This document shows, one piece after another, positions 31,778 through 40,407 of a stretch of DNA of 64,000 bases. Under the pieces are notes generated by a model that did no database searches, had not been told where the DNA came from, and saw only the letters and a program-made list of their open reading frames with translations. A program made the translations under genes and the position numbers. How positions within the stretch are numbered: the first letter of the stretch is position 1; every line of letters starts with the position of its first letter. The stretch is from Dehalogenimonas alkenigignens (GTDB lineage Bacteria > Chloroflexota > Dehalococcoidia > Dehalococcoidales > Dehalococcoidaceae): positions 1,733,684 through 1,797,683 of the forward strand of contig NZ_KQ758903.1 in the NCBI RefSeq assembly GCF_001466665.1. Direction: 5' to 3'.

Positions 31778-31901
31778 TTCCTTCCTCCTCGATCTTACTT
31801 TCCCTGGAATTCGCGTTGTCCATCTGATAAAGCCGGGCGATCATGCGAGCCAGAATCCGCAGACCGCTGTCCATCACTTTCTCCTCTGCCTCGCTAACCA
31901 T
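31698..31901 (-). CDS. Small helical protein overlapping the RDF-like gene
   Basis: A possible 67-residue protein starting at ATG 31901 with GAGG 9 nt upstream, overlapping the repressor gene stop by 8 nt and the RDF-like gene by 80 nt. The first 27 residues (SEAEEKVMDSGLRILARMIA) form a convincing amphipathic helix; the rest may be only the out-of-frame reading of the neighbour. Moderate support. Confidence 0.4.
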   Translation of the reverse strand: MVSEAEEKVMDSGLRILARMIARLYQMDNANSRESKIEEEGNADQGNHRSHQVAEAGQNQAGTDEGV

Positions 31902-32121
31902 CACCGTTTTCCTCGATGGTGAACAAGTCGTCGAATGAATAACTTTTGAAATAGTCGAGGAGTGTCTGACGCACGGCGGCTGTGGGAGCCTGCTTGCCGT
32001 TCAGGATGCGGCAGAGGTAACTCGGCGTGATCCCGATCTTCTTGGCCAGGAGCTTGCGCGAAAGGTTGTGTCGGAGCATTGCCTTTTCGAGGTTGTCTCT
32101 GTTCAATAACACCTTGAACAT
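31894..32121 (-). CDS. Xre-family repressor
   Basis: A 75-residue protein that is almost entirely a helix-turn-helix (LEKAMLRHNLSRKLLAKKIG, ITPSYLCRILNGKQAP). AGGAG precedes the ATG by 6 nt. It is divergent from a second Xre gene across a 160-bp promoter region with repeated operator-like sequences, the standard architecture of a lysogeny-type switch. Its operon leads into the RDF and replication genes, so it probably controls excision and replication. Confidence 0.8.
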   Translation of the reverse strand: MFKVLLNRDNLEKAMLRHNLSRKLLAKKIGITPSYLCRILNGKQAPTAAVRQTLLDYFKSYSFDDLFTIEENGDG

Positions 32122-32142
32122 GTGCTACTCCTGAAATTAGAA

Positions 32143-32180
32143 GTGAGCACAATAGTAAAACATATAACTGGTCTGGTCAA
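32143..32180 (-). promoter_or_regulatory. Leftward promoter with overlapping operator
   Basis: On the minus strand TTGACC (32180-32175) and TACTAT (32157-32152) are spaced 17 nt. The -10 overlaps GTGAGCACAATAG (from 32143), which resembles the TCACAATCAT sites found at 32191-32200 and, inverted, at 32259-32268. Drives the small Xre repressor, RDF-like and replication genes. Confidence 0.75.
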
Positions 32181-32190
32181 GGGCGTTATG

Positions 32191-32268
32191 TCACAATCAT
32201 CTCAAATTAGATGCAAATAATTGTCGGAAACATGTTGCAACTGTTACCGGAATGTGCTATGATTGTGA
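32191..32268 (+). promoter_or_regulatory. Rightward promoter with inverted operator sites
   Basis: TTGCAA (32235-32240) and TATGAT (32258-32263) are spaced 17 nt. TCACAATCAT at 32191-32200 recurs in exact inverted form at 32259-32268, covering the -10. The start codon at 32282 leaves only a ~12-nt leader containing GGAGG. Drives the second Xre gene, the ImmA-like gene and the serine recombinase. Confidence 0.75.
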
Positions 32269-32281
32269 ACATGGAGGGCTT

Positions 32282-32683
32282 ATGCCGGATTTCGCCGCGT
32301 ATATCAGGCAGCTTCGCCAGAAGCAACGTCTGTCCCTAAGAGATGTCGCTCAGAAGACCGGGATCTCGTATTCTTATTTAGCCCAAATCGAGCACGGCCG
32401 GAGGAACCCTCCCGGTCCGGATTTCATGAAGCGCCTGGCGCCGGTCTACCAGGTGACGCTCCGGGACCTTCTAAGAGCGGCTGGTTACCTGGAAGAGAGC
32501 ACGAGCTCGACCCTTAGCGATGAGCAGGAGGTGGAGATGGCCTTCAACTACGTCATGAACGATCCGCGCTACCAGTCCGGCACCCGGATGAGCGGTGAAC
32601 TGACGACGGACGTGAAACGCTTCATCGTCGAGATGTACGAAAAGGCCACGGGAAAGAAGTTGCTGCCAGAGTCCCATTCGTGA
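32282..32683 (+). CDS. Xre-family regulator
   Basis: A 133-residue protein from the ATG at 32282 (GGAGG 5 nt upstream). The N-terminal HTH is typical: QRLSLRDVAQKTGISYSYLA then QIEHGRRNPPGPDFM. The C-terminal part (EMAFNYVMNDPRYQSGTRMS, VKRFIVEMYEKATGKKL) is likely for dimerisation or sensing. It overlaps the ImmA-like gene by 4 nt (GTGA), so the pair is coexpressed; in such pairs the peptidase usually acts on the repressor. Confidence 0.85.
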   Translation: MPDFAAYIRQLRQKQRLSLRDVAQKTGISYSYLAQIEHGRRNPPGPDFMKRLAPVYQVTLRDLLRAAGYLEESTSSTLSDEQEVEMAFNYVMNDPRYQSGTRMSGELTTDVKRFIVEMYEKATGKKLLPESHS

Positions 32684-33612
32684 AAATCTCAAACGATCTA
32701 CGGGGCTTCTGTGAGCACCTGGTGAGAAAGTTCGGTAGCCCTGGAGCTACCTCCGAAGAGCAAAAGGCCGAGGAGTTCAGGAGGGTTTATCTTAGGAACT
32801 TGCCTTTGAATCTGAAATCGATCAGGGCGATCGCTTCATGCTGCGGCGCGGAGCTCAGGGGATTAGAAAAAATGCCCCGGAATGTCCGGGGGTATCACGA
32901 AATCTGCGATGGGCGACTCAATATTTACTACCGGAAAGATGATACGGTCAGCGGTATCCAGAATACTATCCTTCATGAGTTGAGGGAGATGATGGAAACC
33001 CTCTTTTCCACCATTGAACCCGGTTATGAGCCTCTAAGGACTAGCGCCCGCCATCTCGCCGCCAACCGCTTTGCCACCGCGGTTTTACTGCCCGAGGAGA
33101 AATTCAAGGCCGATGTTTTCAGTTCCGGATTTGATGTGTACGGTCTTTCTCAGACGTATTCGAAAAGTGCATCTCAGGTACTTCTCCGCATGGGGGAAGT
33201 ACTTCAAAGCCGCCTTTTCTTCTACGGCGCGTTGTTCGAGCCGGACGACCCCGAAGGCCAGGAATGGGCTGTCACATATTGGACCGGTAGCAGCAACGAG
33301 GATGCTGAAGCGAATGTCTTTGGCCTGGACGGTTTGTTTCCCAAGCGAGGCAGGCGGGCTCTTCCGGGTTCGCTCATTGATCTGACAATTAAATCGGGAA
33401 AAGCCCACCTAGTGCGCCGGATCACGCTAGGCGGCCCGGAAGATTTCGATGATGGCGAACTTGTGGCGCTTGCTGTTCCCATCGTGGGCGAGGCGACAGG
33501 AATTGAAAAGGTAGCGCTGGTGGTGCTTCTGTCCCGTGATGTCCGACTACTTGAGCCCCAAATCGAACGTATCAATCCGGAAATCATCGAGTCTTTCCAT
33601 AGACATCTTTAG
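32680..33612 (+). CDS. ImmA/IrrE-like protein with altered zinc motif
   Basis: A 310-residue protein. The peptidase signature is recognisable but changed: the expected HExxH reads HELRE (ILHELREMMETLF), while the downstream AANRFATAVLLPEEKF corresponds to the usual ANxFAxxLLMP block. A C-terminal ~120-residue domain (LIDLTIKSGKAHLVRRITLG) may sense a ligand. In integrative elements ImmA cleaves the ImmR repressor to start excision. Loss of the second His could mean a non-catalytic sensor or an altered metal site. It lies 12 nt before the serine recombinase gene. Confidence 0.7.
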   Translation: MKISNDLRGFCEHLVRKFGSPGATSEEQKAEEFRRVYLRNLPLNLKSIRAIASCCGAELRGLEKMPRNVRGYHEICDGRLNIYYRKDDTVSGIQNTILHELREMMETLFSTIEPGYEPLRTSARHLAANRFATAVLLPEEKFKADVFSSGFDVYGLSQTYSKSASQVLLRMGEVLQSRLFFYGALFEPDDPEGQEWAVTYWTGSSNEDAEANVFGLDGLFPKRGRRALPGSLIDLTIKSGKAHLVRRITLGGPEDFDDGELVALAVPIVGEATGIEKVALVVLLSRDVRLLEPQIERINPEIIESFHRHL

Positions 33613-33624
33613 GGGGAAAGGGCA

Positions 33625-35229
33625 ATGGAAACCGACGGAAAAAGAGCCGTAATCTATGCGAGGGTGTCATCAGATAAACAGGATGTCGACCTTTCTATCT
33701 CAGCCCAGCTGAGAGCCCTCAAGGAATTCGCGACCAGAAACCGACTTCAGATCGTACAAGAATTCATCGATGAAGCCGAAACAGGCCGGACAACCGCCCG
33801 GCCGGCTTTTCGCGAAATGGTGGCTTCGGCTCGCCGGTCGCCGAAGCCGTTTGATGTCATTTTGGTCTGGAAATACTCCCGATTCGCCCGTAGCCGTGAG
33901 GACTCGATCGTTTACAAGGCTGTTCTCCGGAAAAACGGAGTCCAGGTGGTTTCAATCAATGAACCCTTCGACGACACGCCCACTGGCCGATTACTTGAAG
34001 CCATCATAGAAAGCCTGGATGAGTTTTACTCCGACAATCTCGGTGAAGAAGTGACTCGCGGTTTGAAGGAGAGCGCTTCGCGTGGCTTTTATGTCTCACA
34101 CAAAGCTCCGTACGGGTACCGCAAGATCAAGGTGAAAGATGGCGCGAAAGAACGCACCAAGCTCGACATAGAACCGGGCGAAGGCAAAACGGTTGCGTCT
34201 CTCTTTGACAAGGTGATTCACGGCCAGGGATTAACCGAAATTGCCAAGGAATTGAACTCCAAATCGATCTCTTCGCCTACAGGCAAGACCTGGGGCAAGA
34301 CGAGCGTCCGGGCTATCCTGGCTAACGAGGTTTATACGGGAATCCTTGTCTGGGGCCGAGACAACAGACGCGGATTCGATCCGATCAGAGTAGAGGGAGC
34401 AGTCCCGCCGATCGTTTCGCATGACACTTTTACCAAAGTCCAACACCTGCTGAGAGAAAGAGCACCTGGCCGAACTCATCCGAAACGGGTCATCAGCAAA
34501 TTCCTGTTAAGCGGCCTGGTCCGGTGCGGCCACTGCGGTAAAGCCCTTGTCGGAGCCGATGCCAAAGGCGGCAAATTCACCTACTACGCTTGCGGGACGA
34601 TCATCAAGAAAGGCGCGGGCTCCTGCCGCGGCGGCTATCTCAATAGCTCGAAATTTGAAAGCCAGGTCATCCGCAAGATCAAGGAAAACATCCTGACCAC
34701 CAGCAACCTCTACAAACTGGTCGAGATGGTAAACAATGAGATGGATTCGACATCTCACAACTATCAGGACGACTTTAATGTAGTTTCGGCGGAAATCCTC
34801 GACACGAACCGTCGGCTGGAAAATCTCTATGATGCCGTTGAGAGCGGCAAAATCGACTTAAGCGACCTATCGCCAAGAATCCGCGATCTGAGACTTCGAC
34901 TTGAGAATCTCAAAGACAGGAAATTGCAACTTGAAGGTCTTTTAGCAGAAAGACGCATCGAACTCGCGGACAAGAAGATCATCGATGCCTACGTAAACGA
35001 CTTACGGCTGGAACTGGATAGCGGCGCTTTAATGGAAAGGAAGGCCTTCATTAAGACGTTTGTGAATGAGATAGAAGTTACCGGCAAAAAGGCTGTTTTA
35101 AGATACACCATACCCTTGACGCCGAAGGCCTTGAAAGAGGAGACGATAGGAGTTCTGTCTACCGAACACTATGGTGGGCGGCCGTGGACTCGAACCACGG
35201 ACTTCCTGCGTGTGAAGCAGGCGTTCTAA
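33625..35229 (+). CDS. Large serine recombinase (integrase)
   Basis: A 534-residue recombinase with a resolvase catalytic domain (VIYARVSSDKQ, catalytic Ser15; RFARSREDSIVYKAVL), a recombinase domain, a zinc ribbon (RCGHCGKAL ... CGTIIKKGAGSC, residues ~295-335) and a coiled coil, the standard architecture of integrases of phages and integrative elements. It inserts and, with an RDF, excises DNA at attachment sites. The last ~19 codons and the stop lie inside the tRNA-Val gene (GGRPWTRTTDFLRVKQAF is tRNA sequence read as protein), so the coding end is created by integration. RBS GGGGGAAAGG before the ATG. Confidence 0.92.
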   Translation: METDGKRAVIYARVSSDKQDVDLSISAQLRALKEFATRNRLQIVQEFIDEAETGRTTARPAFREMVASARRSPKPFDVILVWKYSRFARSREDSIVYKAVLRKNGVQVVSINEPFDDTPTGRLLEAIIESLDEFYSDNLGEEVTRGLKESASRGFYVSHKAPYGYRKIKVKDGAKERTKLDIEPGEGKTVASLFDKVIHGQGLTEIAKELNSKSISSPTGKTWGKTSVRAILANEVYTGILVWGRDNRRGFDPIRVEGAVPPIVSHDTFTKVQHLLRERAPGRTHPKRVISKFLLSGLVRCGHCGKALVGADAKGGKFTYYACGTIIKKGAGSCRGGYLNSSKFESQVIRKIKENILTTSNLYKLVEMVNNEMDSTSHNYQDDFNVVSAEILDTNRRLENLYDAVESGKIDLSDLSPRIRDLRLRLENLKDRKLQLEGLLAERRIELADKKIIDAYVNDLRLELDSGALMERKAFIKTFVNEIEVTGKKAVLRYTIPLTPKALKEETIGVLSTEHYGGRPWTRTTDFLRVKQAF

Positions 35230-35247
35230 CCACTGAACTAGCCGCCC
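35172..35247 (-). tRNA. tRNA-Val (anticodon CAC), integration target
   Basis: Acceptor GGGCGGC/GCCGCCC, anticodon stem CCTGC/GCAGG with loop TTCACAC (anticodon CAC), and T-loop GGTTCGAGTCC are readable; CCA is encoded (35174-35172). The 3' end faces the element, and the serine recombinase reading frame enters it, so the attachment core is expected in the 3' half of this gene. Confidence 0.93.
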
Positions 35248-35258
35248 AGAGGAAGCTC

Positions 35259-35288
35259 ATTGTAACTCGAACCGCCGCGGGGTTTCAA
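35259..35288 (-). promoter_or_regulatory. Promoter of tRNA-Val
   Basis: On the minus strand TTGAAA (35288-35283) and TACAAT (35264-35259) are spaced 18 nt and lie 12 nt ahead of the mature tRNA 5' end. The promoter is on the chromosomal side, so the tRNA stays expressed after integration. Confidence 0.6.
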
Positions 35289-35399
35289 ATGACGCCGGGC
35301 GGCAGGCGGCAGGTACAGCTTCAAAACCCGCCTTCCGTCCAGTCCAAATCCGTTCCGGCGGGCGGTTTCAGGCACGGCTCGGCGGGGTAAACTGAAGCC

Positions 35400-36098
35400 A
35401 TGAATATAACGGTCAGGCGGATGACTATCCCGAAAGCGGCGGCGAGCCGGGCGGCGGACGCCGCTTGCCTGGTCTTCCCGCTGCTGTTTATGGCCGTCAC
35501 CACGGCGCTGGAGACGATTCAGCCGGGCTTCGACCGGGTGGCCAATACCATCAGCGAGCTGGTCTGGGGGCCGTTCGGCTGGATCGAGGCGGCGATGTTC
35601 GCCTGTTTCGCCGCGGTCATGGCGCTTTCGGCAGCCCGGCTGCGGGAAGCCGCTTTGCCCCTGGGCCTGGCGGCGGCGGGCTTCATGCTGATCGCCGTTT
35701 TCCCGACCCAGGCGCCGGGGGGCGGGCAGACGGCGGCATCGCTCATCCATGAACTCTCAGCCCAAACCATCGCCGCGCTGCTGCCGGCGGCCTGCTTCTG
35801 CCTGGCTTACCGGCTGCGCAAGGAACCGGCGCAGCGGGCGGCGGTGAGCTTCAGCGTGACGGCCGGCATTATCGGCACCGTCTTCAACGCGGCAGGCTTT
35901 GTCGCGGTACACACCGACGCGGCGTGGATCGGCGCTGTCGAAAGGCTGATCATGCTGAACGGGTTGATCTGGCTGGAACTGATGACGCTGCTGCGCTGGG
36001 CGGCGGAGCGGCCGGCGGTCTCAATGAAGACGGCTGCGGGCATCGAAAACCGGGCGGCGGTCCGGGTGGACTGCTGCCAGCGGCGGGACCGGCGCTAA
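35400..36098 (+). CDS. DUF998 family membrane protein
   Basis: A 232-residue integral membrane protein with about six hydrophobic segments. FDRVANTISELVWGPFGWIE in the first loop and HELSAQTIAALLPAACFCLA in the middle fit the DUF998 family. Function unknown. It is the first chromosomal gene beyond the element. The gap 35248-35399 otherwise holds only the tRNA promoter and G+C-rich sequence with no gene. Confidence 0.75.
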   Translation: MNITVRRMTIPKAAASRAADAACLVFPLLFMAVTTALETIQPGFDRVANTISELVWGPFGWIEAAMFACFAAVMALSAARLREAALPLGLAAAGFMLIAVFPTQAPGGGQTAASLIHELSAQTIAALLPAACFCLAYRLRKEPAQRAAVSFSVTAGIIGTVFNAAGFVAVHTDAAWIGAVERLIMLNGLIWLELMTLLRWAAERPAVSMKTAAGIENRAAVRVDCCQRRDRR

Positions 36099-36105
36099 GG
36101 GCGCG

Positions 36106-39100
36106 TCACCGCCGGCAGTACCGGATAATCTCGGCGAAGTTGGAGATACGCGTCCGGTTGTTGCTCTCCATGATGCCGTCATAAGTCAAAGTCAGCCACG
36201 GCTTGCCGCCGGAGGCCAGTTTTTCGGCCATGGCGGCGACGATGCCGCCGGGCATACAGCCGTGAGGCATGACCGAGATGACGCCGGCGAATTCCTCGCT
36301 TTTCAGCCATTCCAGGCCGGAGCCGATGGACATCACCGCTTCGCTGCCGCAGCGGGGCGACAGGTGGCGGCGGGATTCGGCCAGGATGGCTTTCACCGAT
36401 TCATGCTGCAGGCCGTTGCCGCCCCGGTCGGCGGCGGCGAACAGCCGGTCGGCGTCGGCGCTGATGAAACGGTAGCGGAGGTAACTCTTGGGCAGCTTGC
36501 CGAAGCGGCGGAAGCGGAAATGGTCCTCCACCTGGCGGTACAGGATGTATTTGATCCACTCGCCCACCGGGGAGACGGTCACCTCCAGCCCGGCCGCCTC
36601 GCAGCTGCGGGCCAGGTCATTATTGGCGAAGCAGTTAGCCCGGAGGTAGATTTCGCCGTTGATGCCCACCAGCGGACGCCGGGGCAGGGATTTGTCCCGG
36701 ATATGTTCGAAATCAGCCGCCACAGCTTCCAGAACAGGGGCGAGATCCTGGCGGCGGCGGGCGGCGGCCTTGAGGCGGGCCAGGCTTTCATCAAACAGGC
36801 GGTCGGCGGCGCCGGGCTGGCTCTCGTAGGGGCGGGTCCGCCACAGCAGCTTTTCCAGGCAGTCGGCGGCGAAGACCGCGCCGGCGGCGCGGCGCGGGAA
36901 GTCCGGACCCAGGTTCATATCATGGTAGCCGGCGTTGGAGGTGGTGGAGCGGATGGGGATGTCGAAGCCGGCCTGCCGCAGCTCGACGCCCTGCTCCAGA
37001 GCGTATTTACCCAGCCGGCACGGGCCGTAGGCTGAGGCCATGATCAACTCATATTCGTTTTCCCGGCCGGAGCAGTCGTGGCAGAAGCGCAGGAAATCAC
37101 CCAGGGTCAGGCGGTACGGCAGGCATTCCGTCCCCGCCGTCACTTTGTTCGACAGCTCCAGGCTGCGTTCATCCGAATCCGGCAGCACCAGCACCTTGCC
37201 GCCGTCGGCCTCGATGGCGCCGGCGACGAGTTCGATGAACGGACCCATACTGGGGGCGACCAGCGTCCGGGAGGTCCGGTCGATCGGCCGGGTGTGGCGG
37301 TAGACGGCGGGCGGCGGCTCCGCCGGCTGGCCGGACTCGCTGTAGCCGGCGATGGTATCGACAAAAGCCTCCAGCCGGGTGACGATGCCGGCCTCGGCGG
37401 CGTGCTCGTCAATCTCCAGTTGACCCATGGGCTTGCCGCCCATGATGTCTTCCAGTAGCGGCAGGATGAAAGAGTTGGGGCCGCAGCCGAAGTTGGTCAG
37501 GAACAGCCCGTAGAGGTTGGGCGTCCGGGCGATGATGGCCGCGGCGGCGATGAATTTGCTCTCATACGACCAGTACGGCCGGTCGGAATAAGCGCGGATA
37601 TCCACTGTATCCAGCGGCAGGTAATCCAGCGGGATGGGAACCACGCCCAGTTGAGCTAAAGTCTCGGCGATGCCCAGGTTGGCGCCGGGGTCGCCAGACA
37701 TGTAAGACCGGGTAATGATTACCACCCCGATCTTGCCGTTCGGTTCGAGCTGTTCGAGACAGGCCCGGCCGCGGGCCGCCCTGGCCTCTTCGAAACGCCG
37801 CTGCGCCGCCAAACCCGCCAGGCTGGCTTTCCTGGCCTGATCAGATCTGAAGCCCATCTGCACGCCCGCCCTGGTCAGGTTGGCGATAACTTCATCGGGC
37901 CCCAGGCTGAAGTCCAGCACCGGCGTCAGCAGGCGGCTACCCAGGCCCAGAGCTTCCCGGATAACATCGCCTGAAGCCTGAACCAGGGGGCAGGCGTATT
38001 TTTGGTCCTCATCGCCCTGCTTGGCGCCCAGGCGGATAGCGGTGGGATAGAGAATGAAATCGGTCTTATCAATGAGCGACGCCGCGTGGCCGTGGAGCAG
38101 TTTCATCGGGAAGCAGCTGTCGGTATAAGCCAGTTCCACTGACTGCTCGATGATTTTACCGGTGGTCCGCCCGGAAAGGACCGCCCGGGCGCCGAGCGCC
38201 TTCAGAAACCCGGTCAGCAGCGGCGCCAGGTCATGGGTCATGAGCGCCCGGGGAATGCCTACCCGCACCCCGGGGCCTGGCGCCGGCCGGTATTCCGCCA
38301 GCAGCAGTTCTTCGCGGTCGTCGAACGGCGTGGTCTGCTTGGCCCGGTCGGTGCGGGCGTCATAGCGGTCGCAGCGGCTGCCGTAGTAGCTCAACCGGCC
38401 GCCGGGAAGCTCCATCTGAGTGATGGTGCAGTAGTTGTCGCAGTGGTGACAGGTAAAGGTCTTGAGGTCGCAGCGGCTGTCGGCCACCGTCTTACAACCA
38501 CGGAAAGCCGATGCTTGGTTGGCCGGGCGCCGGTCGCGCGCCAATAGCGCGGCGCCGATGGCCCCGCTGACCTCCCGGTGCCCGGCTACCTTCAACTCAT
38601 GATCGGGCAGCTGCTGCCTGAAGGCGGCCACCACCGCTTCGTTGTAAAAGACCGCCCCGGTGAGAATGATCCGGCGTCCCAGCTTCCGGTGCGATACGAC
38701 TTTTGAAAGGTAATTCTTGGCGATGGCATTGGCCAGCGAGGCGGTGATGACCGGCAGCGCCACCCCTTCCTGCTGGGCGGCCGTCACCGACTGGCTCATG
38801 AAAGCGGCGCAGCGGGTGCCGAGATCTATGGTATAGGGCGCGGTGAAAGCCAGGCGGGCAAAATCGCCGTTGGTCACCCTGACCCCCAGCATCTCGGCCA
38901 GTTCGTCAATGAAGCTGCCGGTGCCGGCGGCGCAGGCTTTATTCATCTGGTAGTCAATGACCACCCCGCGCCGCTTGAGCACCAGTTTGGAGTCCTGGCC
39001 GCCGATTTCGATAATATCGGCATCGGGATCGATTTCCAGGGCCGCCCGGGTCTGGGCGGTGATTTCATTTTTTATCAGGTCGGCCCCGATAAAGCCGCCC

Positions 39101-40266
39101 ACCAGGTAGCGGCCGGAACCGGTGACCCCGGCGCCGAGAATTTCCACCTGGCCGGCGCCCGCTTCCAGCAGGCGTTCCATCACCTGTTTGACCGCGTCGA
39201 TCGGCCGGCCGGCGGTCATCAGGTAGGTCTTGGCCAGTATGGCGCCGCCGGTTTCATCCAGTATGACCGCCTTGGTGCTGGTGGACCCGATGTCAATACC
39301 GAGATAACCCCTTACCGGGGCGGCAACCGGCGGCGGCGCCGCCGGAGGCGGGTCGGCGCCCCGGACCAGCGGTGGTGAATGTAAATAGCGCTCACGTTCC
39401 GCCGCCGGAGGGATGCTGCCAATAGTTGAGCGGATACCCCGGGACAGCAGGGCGGCGCCGAAAGCCTCGGTAAACAATCCGTCAGGTGGAACAGTGACCG
39501 TCACCGGTTTCCCAGCCCGTCCCGAGAGGATCTCGGTTAACGCCTTTGCCACCGCGCCGTTGGCCGCCACCCCGCCGATGAGATAAATCGGCTCTTCAAA
39601 ATTTCCCTTTTTGAGGGAAGCGATCATCCTGGCGATGCTTTCGCACAGGGCGTAGAGCATCGCCGGCAGCGACACCCCTTTTTGCTGCAGGTGGATCAGA
39701 TCGCTCTTGGCGAAAACGCTGCAGCGGGCCGCGATGCGCGGCGCCGGGCCGGTATGTTCCAGCGCCAGCCGGGTGAAATCCTCCATGGACAATCCCAGCC
39801 GGTAAGCCTGCTGTTCCAGGAAGCGGCCGGTGCCGGCGGCGCATAACGGATTAGAAACCGCCTGCCAGGGCCGTTTTAACCCGTTTTCAAGCGTGATCAC
39901 CAGCGATGTCTGGCCGCCGATCTGGACGACGGTCCTGGCCGCCGGGAAGGATTCGAGGACCCCGGCGGCGGCGGCTAGCGAGCTGGAGTAATCCCCCCAG
40001 CCCCAATCTGCCGGAATGATGCCCTTGCCTGAACCCGACATTCCGGCTCCCGCCACCCGGCTGCGCTCCGGCAGGCGGTCCAGCAGGCGGTTGACCGCGT
40101 CGCGGGCGTCGGAAACTATCCTTTCGGCGTCTGTCCTGACCGCCCGCCCGGCTGAATCCACCAGGCACAACTTAACGTTGACCGAACCGATATCAAGGCC
40201 CAGATAATATTCCGGGGCATTAGCCTGTCCGGGTATGTCAGAAGTTCCAGCCGGCGAGTCCTTCAT
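36106..40266 (-). CDS. Acyl-CoA dehydratase activase-related protein (two ASKHA domains, DUF2229, HgdB-like)
   Basis: A 1,386-residue multidomain protein. Two ASKHA ATPase domains of the BcrA/BadF/HgdC type begin at YLGLDIGSVNVKL (~26) and YLGIDIGSTSTKA (~322); each has the CAAGTGxF motif near the Fe-S site. A Cys cluster (CHHCDNYC) follows, then a DUF2229-type domain (VGIPRALMTHDL, TDSCFPMKLLHGH) and a C-terminal HgdB-like dehydratase segment (VTAGTECLPYR). Related proteins use ATP to drive low-potential electrons to a (R)-2-hydroxyacyl-CoA dehydratase-type centre in anaerobes. The exact substrate is unknown. No partner subunit lies nearby. Confidence 0.88.
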   Translation of the reverse strand: MKDSPAGTSDIPGQANAPEYYLGLDIGSVNVKLCLVDSAGRAVRTDAERIVSDARDAVNRLLDRLPERSRVAGAGMSGSGKGIIPADWGWGDYSSSLAAAAGVLESFPAARTVVQIGGQTSLVITLENGLKRPWQAVSNPLCAAGTGRFLEQQAYRLGLSMEDFTRLALEHTGPAPRIAARCSVFAKSDLIHLQQKGVSLPAMLYALCESIARMIASLKKGNFEEPIYLIGGVAANGAVAKALTEILSGRAGKPVTVTVPPDGLFTEAFGAALLSRGIRSTIGSIPPAAERERYLHSPPLVRGADPPPAAPPPVAAPVRGYLGIDIGSTSTKAVILDETGGAILAKTYLMTAGRPIDAVKQVMERLLEAGAGQVEILGAGVTGSGRYLVGGFIGADLIKNEITAQTRAALEIDPDADIIEIGGQDSKLVLKRRGVVIDYQMNKACAAGTGSFIDELAEMLGVRVTNGDFARLAFTAPYTIDLGTRCAAFMSQSVTAAQQEGVALPVITASLANAIAKNYLSKVVSHRKLGRRIILTGAVFYNEAVVAAFRQQLPDHELKVAGHREVSGAIGAALLARDRRPANQASAFRGCKTVADSRCDLKTFTCHHCDNYCTITQMELPGGRLSYYGSRCDRYDARTDRAKQTTPFDDREELLLAEYRPAPGPGVRVGIPRALMTHDLAPLLTGFLKALGARAVLSGRTTGKIIEQSVELAYTDSCFPMKLLHGHAASLIDKTDFILYPTAIRLGAKQGDEDQKYACPLVQASGDVIREALGLGSRLLTPVLDFSLGPDEVIANLTRAGVQMGFRSDQARKASLAGLAAQRRFEEARAARGRACLEQLEPNGKIGVVIITRSYMSGDPGANLGIAETLAQLGVVPIPLDYLPLDTVDIRAYSDRPYWSYESKFIAAAAIIARTPNLYGLFLTNFGCGPNSFILPLLEDIMGGKPMGQLEIDEHAAEAGIVTRLEAFVDTIAGYSESGQPAEPPPAVYRHTRPIDRTSRTLVAPSMGPFIELVAGAIEADGGKVLVLPDSDERSLELSNKVTAGTECLPYRLTLGDFLRFCHDCSGRENEYELIMASAYGPCRLGKYALEQGVELRQAGFDIPIRSTTSNAGYHDMNLGPDFPRRAAGAVFAADCLEKLLWRTRPYESQPGAADRLFDESLARLKAAARRRQDLAPVLEAVAADFEHIRDKSLPRRPLVGINGEIYLRANCFANNDLARSCEAAGLEVTVSPVGEWIKYILYRQVEDHFRFRRFGKLPKSYLRYRFISADADRLFAAADRGGNGLQHESVKAILAESRRHLSPRCGSEAVMSIGSGLEWLKSEEFAGVISVMPHGCMPGGIVAAMAEKLASGGKPWLTLTYDGIMESNNRTRISNFAEIIRYCRR

Positions 40267-40407
40267 CTGGTATCTATCGTCCTACGATGTTATTTCGTTT
40301 CTAAACAGCACCCGCAGGTGTTTTTTGAGCCTTCCTCGCCATCGCGTTAATTTTCCGGCGGCGGTGCGGAAGAAGCCGAGTTGGGCGGCAGCTAACCAGG
40401 GGCAAGA

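Noticed and set aside
1-35170. Second copy of the tRNA-Val 3' end as left attachment site
   Set aside because: I scanned for the GGTTCGAGTCC-type segment and saw no matching copy with flanks; the left end is probably beyond the window, although a visual scan can miss a short core.
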